This document shows positions 7,491 through 15,455 of a stretch of 21,471 nucleotides of DNA, piece by piece. The DNA is from Acidobacteriota bacterium (GTDB taxonomy: Bacteria; Acidobacteriota; UBA6911; RPQK01; JAPXNP01): assembly GCA_030614585.1 (NCBI GenBank), contig JAUWTT010000011.1, forward strand, positions 1-21,471, in the 5' to 3' direction. A program made the translations under genes and the position numbers. The notes under the pieces were generated by a model, which was not told the DNA's origin, did no database searches, and saw only the letters and a list, made by a program, of their open reading frames with translations. Position 1 is the stretch's first letter. The number at the start of each line of letters is the position of its first letter.

Positions 7491-8699
7491 ATGGCTGATA
7501 AACAAAAGACTGCGACTGGGCTGCAAGCCGGTAAAGAGATGGGTTTTTTTGAGCGCTATCTGACTTTGTGGGTCGTACTCTGCATCGGCGGAGGCATCCT
7601 GTTGGGGAAGTTAGCTCCGGCTGCCGCAAACACATTGGAGGGTATGGCACTCTTCATTGGTGGGGCCCCTGTCGTCTCGATTCCGATCGCCATCTGTCTA
7701 TTTCTGATGATGTACCCGATCATGGTAAAGATCGATTTTTCGGAAGTCATCAAAGCGGGTAAGAGCGGAAGGGCGGTTGGTCTGACCCTGTTTGTGAACT
7801 GGGGCGTAAAACCATTCACAATGTACGCTATATCAGTCTTCTTCCTGGGCACTCTCTTCTACGGTTTTATTGGCCCGGAAGCAACTGACCTGGTCAAAAT
7901 TCCCTTTGGTCTGGACTTGGCAGTGGGTGCAGCGCACGGAGCCGGTACCGTTGTGTTACATGAGGGCGTCAAGATGCTTCAGATCCCACTCTGGCGTAGC
8001 TATCTGGCTGGATGCATTCTCCTTGGCATCGCTCCCTGTACCGCAATGGTCCTGGTTTGGGGCTACCTTGCCCGGGGGAACGACGGTCTAACCCTTGTGA
8101 TGGTAGCCATCAATTCGTTGACTATGCTGGTCCTTTACGGTGTGCTGGGAGGTTTTCTACTGGGGGTAGGTCGTTTACCGGTTCCGTGGCAAGCCCTTTT
8201 GCTTTCGATTGGCGTTTATGTTGCCTTGCCTCTGGTGGCCGGCTATCTGTCGCGTAAATGGATCATCAAGAGAAAGGGCCTGAAGTGGTTCCAACAGAAG
8301 TTCCTGCACATTCTCACCCCGGTTACGATCGTGGCCTTGCTGGCTACGCTGTTATTGCTGTTCAGCTTCAAAGGTGAGGTGATCCTGGCCAACCCCCTCA
8401 CGATTCTATGGATCGCGATTCCTCTCTTCATTCAGACGAATCTGGTTTTCTGGTTGGCGTACGGACTGGCCAGGATCCTAAAACTCTCCTACAAGGACGC
8501 AGCCCCGGCCTCCATGATTGCGGCATCGAATCATTTTGAAGTGGCCATTGCGACGGCGACGCTGTTGTTTGGCATCTCCTCCGGTGCTGCACTGGCGACG
8601 GTAGTCGGAGTTCTCATCGAAGTCCCTGTCATGTTGATGCTGGTTAAGATCTGCCTTCGCACGCAACCATGGTTCAGCACCGAAACAGCCAAGTCGTGA
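7491..8699 (+). CDS. acr3: ACR3-type arsenite efflux permease
   Basis: A 402-residue polytopic inner membrane protein with about ten helices, of the bile acid/arsenite transporter superfamily. It exports As(III). Family marks: MMYPIMVKIDFSEV, NWGVKPFTM, LLGIAPCTAMVLVWGYLARG with the essential Cys (C183 here), SNHFEVAIATATLLFGISSG, and VVGVLIEVPVMLMLVKIC with the conserved Glu (E377 here). These correspond to the Cys and Glu shown to be essential in the Alkaliphilus protein. Between helices before APC there is an extra stretch (about residues 132-170, with AVGAAHGAGTVVLHEG) longer than in the short ACR3 forms I recall. I chose the ATG at 7491 because AAGGAGG stands 6 bases before it; an upstream in-frame ATG at 7395 would add a basic, non-homologous tail. 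Probably cotranscribed with arsR. Confidence 0.93.
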   Translation: MADKQKTATGLQAGKEMGFFERYLTLWVVLCIGGGILLGKLAPAAANTLEGMALFIGGAPVVSIPIAICLFLMMYPIMVKIDFSEVIKAGKSGRAVGLTLFVNWGVKPFTMYAISVFFLGTLFYGFIGPEATDLVKIPFGLDLAVGAAHGAGTVVLHEGVKMLQIPLWRSYLAGCILLGIAPCTAMVLVWGYLARGNDGLTLVMVAINSLTMLVLYGVLGGFLLGVGRLPVPWQALLLSIGVYVALPLVAGYLSRKWIIKRKGLKWFQQKFLHILTPVTIVALLATLLLLFSFKGEVILANPLTILWIAIPLFIQTNLVFWLAYGLARILKLSYKDAAPASMIAASNHFEVAIATATLLFGISSGAALATVVGVLIEVPVMLMLVKICLRTQPWFSTETAKS

Positions 8700-8763
8700 C
8701 ACGTATTTCACCGAGAGCAAAGATTTGCAGAAAAGGGGACAACCGCCGCGGGATTTGAGGGAG

Positions 8764-9705
8764 CTAATTATGACCGCCCATCCCTCCTCCCATGTCGTCG
8801 TTATCCCACGAGCCGAAGTGATGCATCGGGATTGACGTAAGGATCCCTTCCGACATTAGGAGCCCTTGTACAACGACACCGTCTCCCTCCGATGTGACCT
8901 CGAGGACTCCCTGATAACCGATCGGGACCTGATCCGGGAACAACTCATTAATAAATACGGCCTTCTGGTTTCCCGCCTTGAGAGTCAGTGAGTCGGTTGC
9001 CACTGTCTTTCCATCAACGTCCTCCAGTCGCAGGTTGACTGTAATGCTCTCAGAACTTATGTTGACCAGAGCAACTCCTGTACTGCTGTTGTCGTCGAAA
9101 GTTGCTGCGACTATGGACGTGAAGAAGTGTTCCCGCTGAAACATAGCCGGCATAACGCCAACCTGTGATTGGAGCTCCCCCATTCCGTTTCTCAGCGAAT
9201 AGAATGCGGATACATAAACCCGCTCGCCGCCCTGAACCTGATGGTCATCCATGTTGCCCCAGTTGGACTGCGTCGATTCGTCTTCGTCGATTTCAATCAA
9301 GGCCCAGCCCGGGGTATCAATACCCTCGCTAGTCAGCGCCAGAGAAAGCCCCTTGCCTGCGTCCAAGGTGAATGAATGTTGAGATTTGGTAGCTCCTCCA
9401 TTCACCTTCACCAGAAAAGGGCTACCATCCTGGTGGAACATATACAGCGTTCCCGTGGTCTCGAGATCCTCCTCGTCGGACCATGGCATCCGCCTCGCAT
9501 TCCCCATATTCATAAGGAAGATCCTGGTGGCGTAATGCTCTCCCACGGCTAGCTGGGAAAGCACTATACTGTGATCCCTTTCGTGCCCCATGTATCCGTG
9601 GTCATCATTTGATCCATCTCCATTACCCGGGTCATGCGCCTGACCGGAAAAAGGAACCATCACCGCAAAGATCGCTAATAGGACGAATTTCTTAAAAAGT
9701 CTCAT
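8764..9705 (-). CDS. Secreted beta-sandwich protein with His/Met/Asp-rich ends
   Basis: A 313-residue protein with a clear signal peptide (KKFVLLAIFAVMVPFSGQA). The mature N-terminus (residues 24-45) is rich in His, Asp and Gly, and the C-terminal 20 residues again carry His, Met, Asp and Gly (MHHFGSW...DDMGGGMGGHN), both possible weak metal-binding tails. The body has two related lobes: one with TRIFLMNMGN...GTLYMFHQDGSPF and one with STGVALVNISSESITVNLRLEDVDGKTV followed by VFINELFPD and YQGVLEVTS. This pattern is frequent in surface or secreted proteins of Acidobacteriota, where it is not functionally defined. AAGGAG lies 9 bases before the start. It follows the DUF3347-like gene by 88 bases on the same strand and may be transcribed with it. 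A role in metal handling is only inferred from tails and neighbours. Confidence 0.75.
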   Translation of the reverse strand: MRLFKKFVLLAIFAVMVPFSGQAHDPGNGDGSNDDHGYMGHERDHSIVLSQLAVGEHYATRIFLMNMGNARRMPWSDEEDLETTGTLYMFHQDGSPFLVKVNGGATKSQHSFTLDAGKGLSLALTSEGIDTPGWALIEIDEDESTQSNWGNMDDHQVQGGERVYVSAFYSLRNGMGELQSQVGVMPAMFQREHFFTSIVAATFDDNSSTGVALVNISSESITVNLRLEDVDGKTVATDSLTLKAGNQKAVFINELFPDQVPIGYQGVLEVTSEGDGVVVQGLLMSEGILTSIPMHHFGSWDNDDMGGGMGGHN

Positions 9706-9793
9706 GGGAATATACTCCTTGGTAACTTGCAGAGAGATCCCGAGGGGGGGCGGGCAGCTCTGAGAATGAGCCCATCCATCTCCTTATTCTGCG

Positions 9794-10267
9794 TCACTTA
9801 ATCAGTTCTCCACAGGTAAGCATAGAACTGCCGTAGTAAGGGTTTCTTGTGCCTTTCTCAGCCTGGACCCAACCCTTCTTCGCCATTCCACAGAAATAGC
9901 GGAAATAGGTGTTGTCACCCGAGTAATACTTAGTCAAGTAAATCAGGAGAGGCTTACTAAGCTCGAAAAAGGTGCTTCTGGCAGCTTCCAGGTCCTGACC
10001 CTGAATCTTCGTGGAGGCCTTGTTCAAGTCGTCGACGAGGATTTGTACATCTGGGTCGGACGCCCTGGTCTCGGAGGCCAACTCGACAATCCCCTTAGCG
10101 GCCGAATCGACCCCCTGAACGGAATCTTTGGAAAGGCTCTCTTGAACAATGGAGTATTTGCCGAGGATCTCCTCCACCCGTTGATCAATTGGGCCTGCGA
10201 AAGAAGCCCCCACGAACAATGCTCCCACAACCGTTAACGATAGCGTTTTTTTTAAGGTTTCAACCAT
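9794..10267 (-). CDS. DUF3347-like periplasmic protein of metal-resistance loci
   Basis: A 157-residue protein with a signal peptide (LSLTVVGALFVGASFA). The helical middle part (residues 30-110) leads to a C-terminal signature FRYFCGMAKKGW...NPYYGSSMLTCGEL, which matches the DUF3347 pattern of a CPMA-like motif followed by NPY-G-x2-M-x2-CG. C126, M128, M149 and C152 are good candidates for a soft-metal site. In other bacteria this domain occurs near or fused to CusB-type adaptors, so a periplasmic Cu/Ag-binding role is plausible. AAGGAG is present upstream but 13 bases from the ATG, rather far. A sigma-54-type promoter lies on the same strand at 10351-10366, with a predicted transcript start about 73 bases upstream of the ATG. 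Confidence 0.8.
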   Translation of the reverse strand: MVETLKKTLSLTVVGALFVGASFAGPIDQRVEEILGKYSIVQESLSKDSVQGVDSAAKGIVELASETRASDPDVQILVDDLNKASTKIQGQDLEAARSTFFELSKPLLIYLTKYYSGDNTYFRYFCGMAKKGWVQAEKGTRNPYYGSSMLTCGELIK

Positions 10268-10350
10268 AGTCTTTAAATTTCTCCTTCTATTCCAAACCGC
10301 ACCTCTGTAGGAAGGCCCAACCGGCCCTCCGGAGACACTGACTGCTAGAC

Positions 10351-10366
10351 AGCACTATCCGTGCCA
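10351..10366 (-). promoter_or_regulatory. Sigma-54 (-24/-12) promoter for the DUF3347-like gene
   Basis: On the minus strand the bases read TGGCACGGATAGTGCT. Against the consensus TGGCACG-N4-TTGCW only the first T of the -12 block differs (G), and the GG-to-GC spacing is exact. The transcript would start near 10340, about 73 bases before the ATG at 10267. Confidence 0.65.
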
Positions 10367-10452
10367 GACTTGCTACCAACTTGGTTTGAGAGGCTGTGAT
10401 GCCCACGTGAAGGGCTGTTGGTGGACGGCTATGTGTCTCCACGTGCGATTCG

Positions 10453-10472
10453 TGAAACGTTTCAGTGTTTCA
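10453..10472. promoter_or_regulatory. Palindrome plus third half-site, candidate enhancer for a sigma-54 activator
   Basis: TGAAACGTTTCA (10453-10464) is a perfect 12-base palindrome; a further half-site GTTTCA follows at 10467-10472. Its centre is about 93 bases from the -24 element of the leftward promoter and about 110 bases from that of the rightward promoter, both within the usual distance of enhancer sites bound by NtrC-family activators. The binding protein is not known. Confidence 0.5.
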
Positions 10473-10567
10473 TATCCAACGAATTGTTGTTGGAAAACAA
10501 TCAGTTAGAGGAAAGCCGGGACTCGTTCCTTCCTGTGCTTACGGGCTAAGAGCGTGTCAGCCAGCCT

Positions 10568-10583
10568 TGGCCCGAGAATTGCT
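10568..10583 (+). promoter_or_regulatory. Sigma-54 (-24/-12) promoter for the response regulator gene
   Basis: The bases read TGGCCCGAGAATTGCT, differing from TGGCACG-N4-TTGCW at one place (C for A) with exact spacing between the GG (10569-10570) and GC (10581-10582) pairs. The transcript would start near 10594, leaving a 45-base leader before the ATG at 10639 that includes AGGAGG at 10620-10625. Confidence 0.65.
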
Positions 10584-10638
10584 GGGTACTGGGCGTGTGG
10601 GTATCGAAAAGAGTCAGCCAGGAGGTTCTGTAAGAATC

Positions 10639-11031
10639 ATGGAACGGTCGAGAATCGTGGTGGTCGACGACAATAAGAACTTCCTTCGAGTAGTTTCCTA
10701 CCAACTCCGCAACCTTGGCTTCGAGGTCTTTGAGACAGTGTCGGCCGAGGAGGCAATTAGCCAGGTTCAGGAGGAGTCCCCCAGCCTAGTGATCACGGAT
10801 CTGCGCATGCCCGAAATGGATGGATTGGAATTGTTAGATCGCTTGTTAGCTTTGGATCCGCAACTGCCTGTGATTGTCCTGACTGCCCACGGAACAACGG
10901 AGCAAGCTGTAGAGGCAACCAGAAAAGGGGCTTTCGAGTTTCTGACTAAACCATTTGAAGTTGCGGAACTGGAACAGACGATCGCCAACGCATTACGACT
11001 ATCCAGTTTGGTGCTTGAAAACGGCGGGTGA
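10639..11031 (+). CDS. Receiver-only response regulator of NtrC type
   Basis: A 130-residue single-domain CheY-like receiver, cytoplasmic. The acidic pair D10/D11, phospho-acceptor D54 in ITDLRMPEMDG, T82 in LTAHG and K104 in FLTKPF are all present, so it should be phosphorylated by a histidine kinase not seen in this window. The sequence is closest in style to receivers of NtrC-family sigma-54 activators (TAHGTTEQAVEATRKGAFEFLTKPF, then a helix ending in L-x-L-EN), and it stops just where the linker to the AAA+ domain would begin. No AAA+ or DNA-binding sequence follows in the 24 bases before ackA ends. It may be a natural single-domain regulator or the remains of a longer one. AGGAGG lies 13 bases before the ATG. 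The frame stays open further upstream but that part has no domain. Confidence 0.85.
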   Translation: MERSRIVVVDDNKNFLRVVSYQLRNLGFEVFETVSAEEAISQVQEESPSLVITDLRMPEMDGLELLDRLLALDPQLPVIVLTAHGTTEQAVEATRKGAFEFLTKPFEVAELEQTIANALRLSSLVLENGG

Positions 11032-11055
11032 GAGGTCAATCTGGTAAAGCGAGCC

Positions 11056-12303
11056 CTACCAACGTCTGGGGGCGTTTTCGATGACACGGACGGTGTCTCG
11101 AGCGATAAGTAACTCCTCGTTCGTAGGAAGCACATAGGCCTTGAGTGTACTGTCTTCGGTCGAAACGAGGCCACTCATACCATCGTGAATCGTTTCGTTG
11201 GCTTCGTAGTCGAACTGGAGGCCGAGGCATTCCAGCCCTTCACAGATGCGCCGCCGAATCTCCGGTGAGTTCTCTCCAACTCCACCAGTGAAAACCACTG
11301 AGTCCGCTCCACAAAGGTCAACATAATAACGACCTATGTACTCCTGGACCCTCTTGCAATAGATCTCAATGGCAAGCTTTGCCCGGCGGTCGTCGTGTTC
11401 GGCGGCCTCTTGCAGCAGTTCCCGCATGTCGCTGGTCAATCCTGACAGACCCAGCAGACCCGATTGTTTGTTCAGCAGCGTCATGACTTCCTGAATACTC
11501 ATCCCCTCTTTGTGGGTGAGGAACTCGATGACGGAATTATCCAGGTCACCGGATCGCGTACCCATGAGAAGACCCTCGAGCGGAGTGAATCCCATTGAGG
11601 TGTTGACGGAGGCCCCTTTTTTGATTGCACAGGCCGAACAGCCGTTTCCAAGGTGCAGGGTAATGATGTTTACGTCTTCTGGTTCAATCCCCCGGAGTTG
11701 GCGGTAGCGATAAGCAACATAACGGTGAGATGTTCCGTGAAATCCGTAACGGCGGACCTTGTGACGTCTGTAGAGCTGGTAAGGGACGCCGTAAAGATAG
11801 GATGTCGCAGGCATTGTCGAGTGGAATGCCGTGTCAAAGACGGCCACTTGAGGTGTGCCCTCTCCAAACAGTTCAATACCTCCCCTGATCCCCCTCAGGT
11901 TAGCAGGGTTGTGGAGCGGCGCGAGTTCAATACAGTCTTCAATCTTTTCGATGACCTCTTTGTCGATTCGGACTGATTTTCGAAGTTCCTCTCCTCCGTG
12001 AACCACGCGGTGTCCAAGAGCGTGGATATCTGATATGGATCGAATCGAGTCGATATTCGACTCAGGAGAAATAACCCAACGCAGTATCAGGTCCAGAGCT
12101 TCCCGGTGATTCCGGAGCGGTGTAGCCTGCTTTTTAGGTGTTTGACCTTCGGCTTGGAGCGTAATCAACGCGTGCGAGCCTACTCTTTCGAGGACACCCC
12201 TGGCCAGACGCCTGTCTGCATCCTGGGTGATCAGGTCGAGGTCGGTTTCTATGATCTGGAACTTTACAGAAGATGAGCCGCAGTTCAGTACAAGTACATT
12301 CAT
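11056..12303 (-). CDS. ackA: Acetate kinase
   Basis: A 415-residue cytoplasmic enzyme that interconverts acetate plus ATP and acetyl phosphate plus ADP. The acetokinase family signatures are all there: VLNCGSSSVKF at the N-terminus with N7, GHRVVHGGE, VAVFDTAFHSTMP, YGFHGTSHRYV, LHLGNGCSACAIKKG, GLLMGTRSGDLD with the catalytic Arg, VFTGGVGENSPEIR, and the C-terminal TNEELLIARDT. The length is normal (about 400). I chose the ATG at 12303 because the protein then begins with the family's conserved MNVLVLNCG; the frame continues upstream to a TTG without a ribosome site. No phosphotransacetylase gene is next to it. It converges with the response regulator, with no visible terminator between them. 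Confidence 0.96.
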   Translation of the reverse strand: MNVLVLNCGSSSVKFQIIETDLDLITQDADRRLARGVLERVGSHALITLQAEGQTPKKQATPLRNHREALDLILRWVISPESNIDSIRSISDIHALGHRVVHGGEELRKSVRIDKEVIEKIEDCIELAPLHNPANLRGIRGGIELFGEGTPQVAVFDTAFHSTMPATSYLYGVPYQLYRRHKVRRYGFHGTSHRYVAYRYRQLRGIEPEDVNIITLHLGNGCSACAIKKGASVNTSMGFTPLEGLLMGTRSGDLDNSVIEFLTHKEGMSIQEVMTLLNKQSGLLGLSGLTSDMRELLQEAAEHDDRRAKLAIEIYCKRVQEYIGRYYVDLCGADSVVFTGGVGENSPEIRRRICEGLECLGLQFDYEANETIHDGMSGLVSTEDSTLKAYVLPTNEELLIARDTVRVIENAPRRW

Positions 12304-12480
12304 AACGCGAGAGAGTCTATCACTCTTCGGGCCCTGCTGTGGCAACCTGGAAGTTGAGGTTTTGTTTAATGTGTAGCGGGCGGCCCCGATGATGTAGAGT
12401 TGGGGAAATCATTTTCTGAGATGGACGTGAATTCGGCGTCGTTGGACAGGAAGTGGTGGCGGATTGTTGATGGAGGCACT

Positions 12481-15315
12481 ATGGGGCAGGCAAGGGGTTT
12501 TAGAGGGTCTAATCTGTTTAGATTGGCGGTTCAATTTCTCTTCATTCTGGGAGTGATCGCCGGCATTGGTGCGAGTGGGTCAGACGTTAGTTCAAAAGAG
12601 GTGCCTTTGGCAGAACACCCTCGGCCCGATCTCCAACGCCAGGCTTGGCTGAACTTGAATGGCCCTTGGTCGTTTGAGTTTGACGGCCAGAACCAGGGAC
12701 TCGGTCAAGGGTGGCAGTTGGGCAATACTCCCTTTCAGAAGGAGATCATCGTCCCGTTTCCATGGGGGGCCTCACTATCTGGTGTCGAAGATGAGGCAGA
12801 TATAGGCTGGTATTCACGGAAGATATCGGTGCCGGCCTCATGGGAGGGGAAGAGAACCTTTCTTGTCATCGGGGCTTGTGACTGGAGAACTACCGTGTGG
12901 CTGGACGGCCGTGAACTCGGCAGCCATCAGGGGGGCTACACTCCTTTTGAGTTTGAATTGACGCCCGGGGTGAAGTACGGGAAGGAACAGCTTCTTGTCC
13001 TCAGAGTTGACGATTCAAAGCACGAGTTCAAGCTGGAAGGCAAACAGGGTTATGGGGCGGCTCGAGGCGTTTGGCAGACAGTGTATCTTGAGCAGCGGGG
13101 TTCTTTCCCATTAAAGACGATCCACTTCTCGCCCGACGTGGATCAGGAAAAAGTCAGGGTTGACCTAACGTTATTGGAGGCAGCCGAAACCGATCTGCAA
13201 GTAGAACTGCAGTTCTCGAACGGAGAAGTTGGACCCGTTCAGCATCAACTGGCGGCAGGTGAAAGCGGTGCGACTTTTGAAGTGGCTCTTCCTGAGCCAC
13301 ATTTATGGTCACTGGATGATCCTTTTCTTTATGAGGTGGATGTCTCTGTTTCCGGCCGGAATGTGGTCCAGGATCGCGTGAGCACCTATTTCGGAATGAG
13401 AAAGGTGAGTGTGGTCCGCCTTCCCGGACTGGATTACCCTTATGTCGCGATCAACAACGAACCAGTGTATCTGCAGATGACCCTGGATCAGGCCTACCAT
13501 CCGGAAGGCTACTACACGTTTCCGAGCGATGCTTTCATGAGAGACGAGATCTTGCGTTCTCTGAAGATCGGGCTCAACGGCATGCGAATACACGTCAAGA
13601 TCGAGAATCCCAGGAAACTCTATTGGGCTGACCGGTTGGGGATGTTGATAATGGCGGATGTCCCAAATAGTTGGGGTAATCCGACTCCGGAAATGCGTGC
13701 CGAATCCGAGACTGCGCTGAAGGGGATGATTGAACGAGACTACAATCATCCCTCGATCTTCAGTTGGGTGATCTTCAATGAAACCTGGGGGCTGAATACC
13801 AAGGGGGAGGGTTATTTGAAGGAGACTCAGGACTGGGTGGCTTCAATGTATCACCTTGCGAAGCAGCTGGATCCAACACGTCTCGTGGAAGACAACTCTC
13901 CTCATAGAGAGGACCACGTCGTGACTGACATTAACTCCTGGCACACTTATCTTCCCGGGTACGCCTGGAAGGAGAAGTTGAAAGAGATTTCGGATGCAAC
14001 CTACGAGGGGTCCGAATGGAACTTTGTTGAGGGTCGGTCTCAGGGCAATGAGCCTCTTTTTAACAGTGAATGTGGGAATGTCTGGGGTTACGAGGGCAGT
14101 GCCGGGGATGTCGACTGGAGCTGGGACTACCACCTGATGATCAATGAGTTCCGCCGCCACCCGAAGATCTGCGGCTGGCTGTATACCGAACATCACGATG
14201 TGATCAATGAATGGAATGGATATTACCGGTACGACAGGTCGGAGAAAGAGACGGGGCTTTCCGATCTGGTTGAGGGGATGTCTCTGCGAGATCTCCACTC
14301 TAAGATCTACGTGTCCCCCGAGCTTGATCTGTGCATCGATGTGGTACCGGGTGCGTTGGTCCGAGTCCCGCTCCATATGTCAGCTTTTATGGGCGAAACA
14401 GACTTGCCCGAGAAGCTGTATCTTCGCACGCGATTACATGGCTGGGACGATGTGGGTAATTACCGGAGGTTGTCTGAAGAGGTGAAGCCCTTGCGGGTAC
14501 GGCCCTGGATGTTTGGGGAACTCGAGCCGGTCGTTGTGAGGATGCCTGAGAATCCTGGCCTTATGGTGTTGAGCATCCTGGTCGAGGATCGATCTGGTCG
14601 TGTCCTTCATCGCAATTTCACTTCCTTCAGAGTCAAATCGACGGACCGAAAGCCGGTCGAGTTCCGTGAATCTGATGGAAAGCGCCTCTGGCTGGTTCGG
14701 CTTGCACCTGAGAACATTGTGGAACGCCGGTGGTCGGTCAAGTCGTGGGAGGTTCTTAACGGTTTGAAGGTCAATGGCACCGGCGCTGGATATTTCGAGT
14801 ATCGAATTCCGTGGCCTGCCGAGTTCTCAGAGAACGAAATCCTTGAAGCTGGGCTTGTTGCGGAGTTATCAGCCAAGAAACTACATGGTAAGGATCGCGA
14901 TTCTGAAGAGGAGATTTCCGGCAACTTCATGCTGGGCAAAGGGACTCACGATCCCTCGGTCAACCCTAATGCCTATCCGATGACGGACGACTCTTCTTAT
15001 CCCTCCCTGGTTCGGGTTCGACTCAATGGGAATATGATCGGGACGCAATACCTGCCGGATGATCCGGCGGATCATCGAGGCATGCTTTCCTGGCACGCTC
15101 AACCTCGAGATCGGCATCTGCGCGAAGCCGGTTCCTATGGGTACATGGTACGAATGCCTATTCCGCGCCATGTGTTGGCAGCCGCCGCCAGGGAAGGCGA
15201 ACTCAAGCTGAAGTTTGAGGTGGACGCTGCTCTTCCTGGCGGGTTGGCAATCTATGGGCAGGATTTTGGCCGTTACCCCTTCGATCCAACCCTGGTCCTT
15301 GTGGTCCAAGAATGA
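12481..15315 (+). CDS. Exported glycoside hydrolase family 2 enzyme (beta-galactosidase/beta-glucuronidase type)
   Basis: A 944-residue protein with an N-terminal signal segment (FRLAVQFLFILGVIAGIGASG), so exported or periplasmic. The order of domains is that of GH2: a jelly-roll sugar-binding domain (RQAWLNLNGPWSFEFDG, IGWYSRKISVP, VWLDGRELGSHQGGYTPFEF), an Ig-like domain ending in YFGMRKVSV, and a TIM barrel. The acid/base Glu is E434 in WVIFNETWG, and the likely nucleophile is E530 in FNSECGNVWGYEG. About 300 residues of further beta-rich sequence follow the barrel, with no assigned role. The substrate cannot be told; plant or algal beta-linked sugars are typical. The ATG at 12481 has GGAGG 4 bases before it and gives a normal signal peptide; two earlier in-frame starts (12400, 12421) would put a hydrophilic tail in front of it. 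It is divergent from ackA across a 177-base gap without clear promoter hexamers. Confidence 0.92.
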   Translation: MGQARGFRGSNLFRLAVQFLFILGVIAGIGASGSDVSSKEVPLAEHPRPDLQRQAWLNLNGPWSFEFDGQNQGLGQGWQLGNTPFQKEIIVPFPWGASLSGVEDEADIGWYSRKISVPASWEGKRTFLVIGACDWRTTVWLDGRELGSHQGGYTPFEFELTPGVKYGKEQLLVLRVDDSKHEFKLEGKQGYGAARGVWQTVYLEQRGSFPLKTIHFSPDVDQEKVRVDLTLLEAAETDLQVELQFSNGEVGPVQHQLAAGESGATFEVALPEPHLWSLDDPFLYEVDVSVSGRNVVQDRVSTYFGMRKVSVVRLPGLDYPYVAINNEPVYLQMTLDQAYHPEGYYTFPSDAFMRDEILRSLKIGLNGMRIHVKIENPRKLYWADRLGMLIMADVPNSWGNPTPEMRAESETALKGMIERDYNHPSIFSWVIFNETWGLNTKGEGYLKETQDWVASMYHLAKQLDPTRLVEDNSPHREDHVVTDINSWHTYLPGYAWKEKLKEISDATYEGSEWNFVEGRSQGNEPLFNSECGNVWGYEGSAGDVDWSWDYHLMINEFRRHPKICGWLYTEHHDVINEWNGYYRYDRSEKETGLSDLVEGMSLRDLHSKIYVSPELDLCIDVVPGALVRVPLHMSAFMGETDLPEKLYLRTRLHGWDDVGNYRRLSEEVKPLRVRPWMFGELEPVVVRMPENPGLMVLSILVEDRSGRVLHRNFTSFRVKSTDRKPVEFRESDGKRLWLVRLAPENIVERRWSVKSWEVLNGLKVNGTGAGYFEYRIPWPAEFSENEILEAGLVAELSAKKLHGKDRDSEEEISGNFMLGKGTHDPSVNPNAYPMTDDSSYPSLVRVRLNGNMIGTQYLPDDPADHRGMLSWHAQPRDRHLREAGSYGYMVRMPIPRHVLAAAAREGELKLKFEVDAALPGGLAIYGQDFGRYPFDPTLVLVVQE

Positions 15316-15455
15316 CTGTAGGAGAAGTCCGTTCATGTTCTCTCCGGGTTGCGTAGCGAGGCGTGGAAGTCTGCCATTGGCGGTTCGCTGTTCGAGGCTG
15401 CAAAACAATCATGGATGTCCGAGGACCGTTGCCCGGCGGGAGGAATACTACATAG

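Larger units (their letters stand above)
10268..10638. other. 371-base non-coding divergent promoter region
   Basis: The gap between the DUF3347-like gene (leftward) and the response regulator (rightward) has no convincing reading frame. An open frame from 10465 runs into the regulator but its first part lacks any domain and codes for low-quality sequence. The region holds two sigma-54-like promoters facing outwards and a palindrome between them, listed separately. Confidence 0.6.

Noticed and set aside
8700..8763. Terminator between the converging acr3 and secreted-protein genes
   Set aside because: No stem of useful length and no T run could be found.
9736..9755. G-rich stretch between the two minus-strand secreted genes as a terminator
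   Set aside because: Only a four-base pairing (CCCG with CGGG) and no T run in either direction.
10465..10638. N-terminal extension of the response regulator
   Set aside because: The frame is open but the sequence has no domain, and it would run through the sigma-54-like promoter; the ATG at 10639 begins the receiver directly.
12400..12480. Earlier starts of the GH2 gene (12400, 12421)
   Set aside because: They would place about 20-27 hydrophilic residues before the signal peptide; the ATG at 12481 has GGAGG before it.
13309..14376. Minus-strand open frames inside the GH2 gene
   Set aside because: Shadow frames of a well-supported enzyme; no start signals or recognisable motifs.
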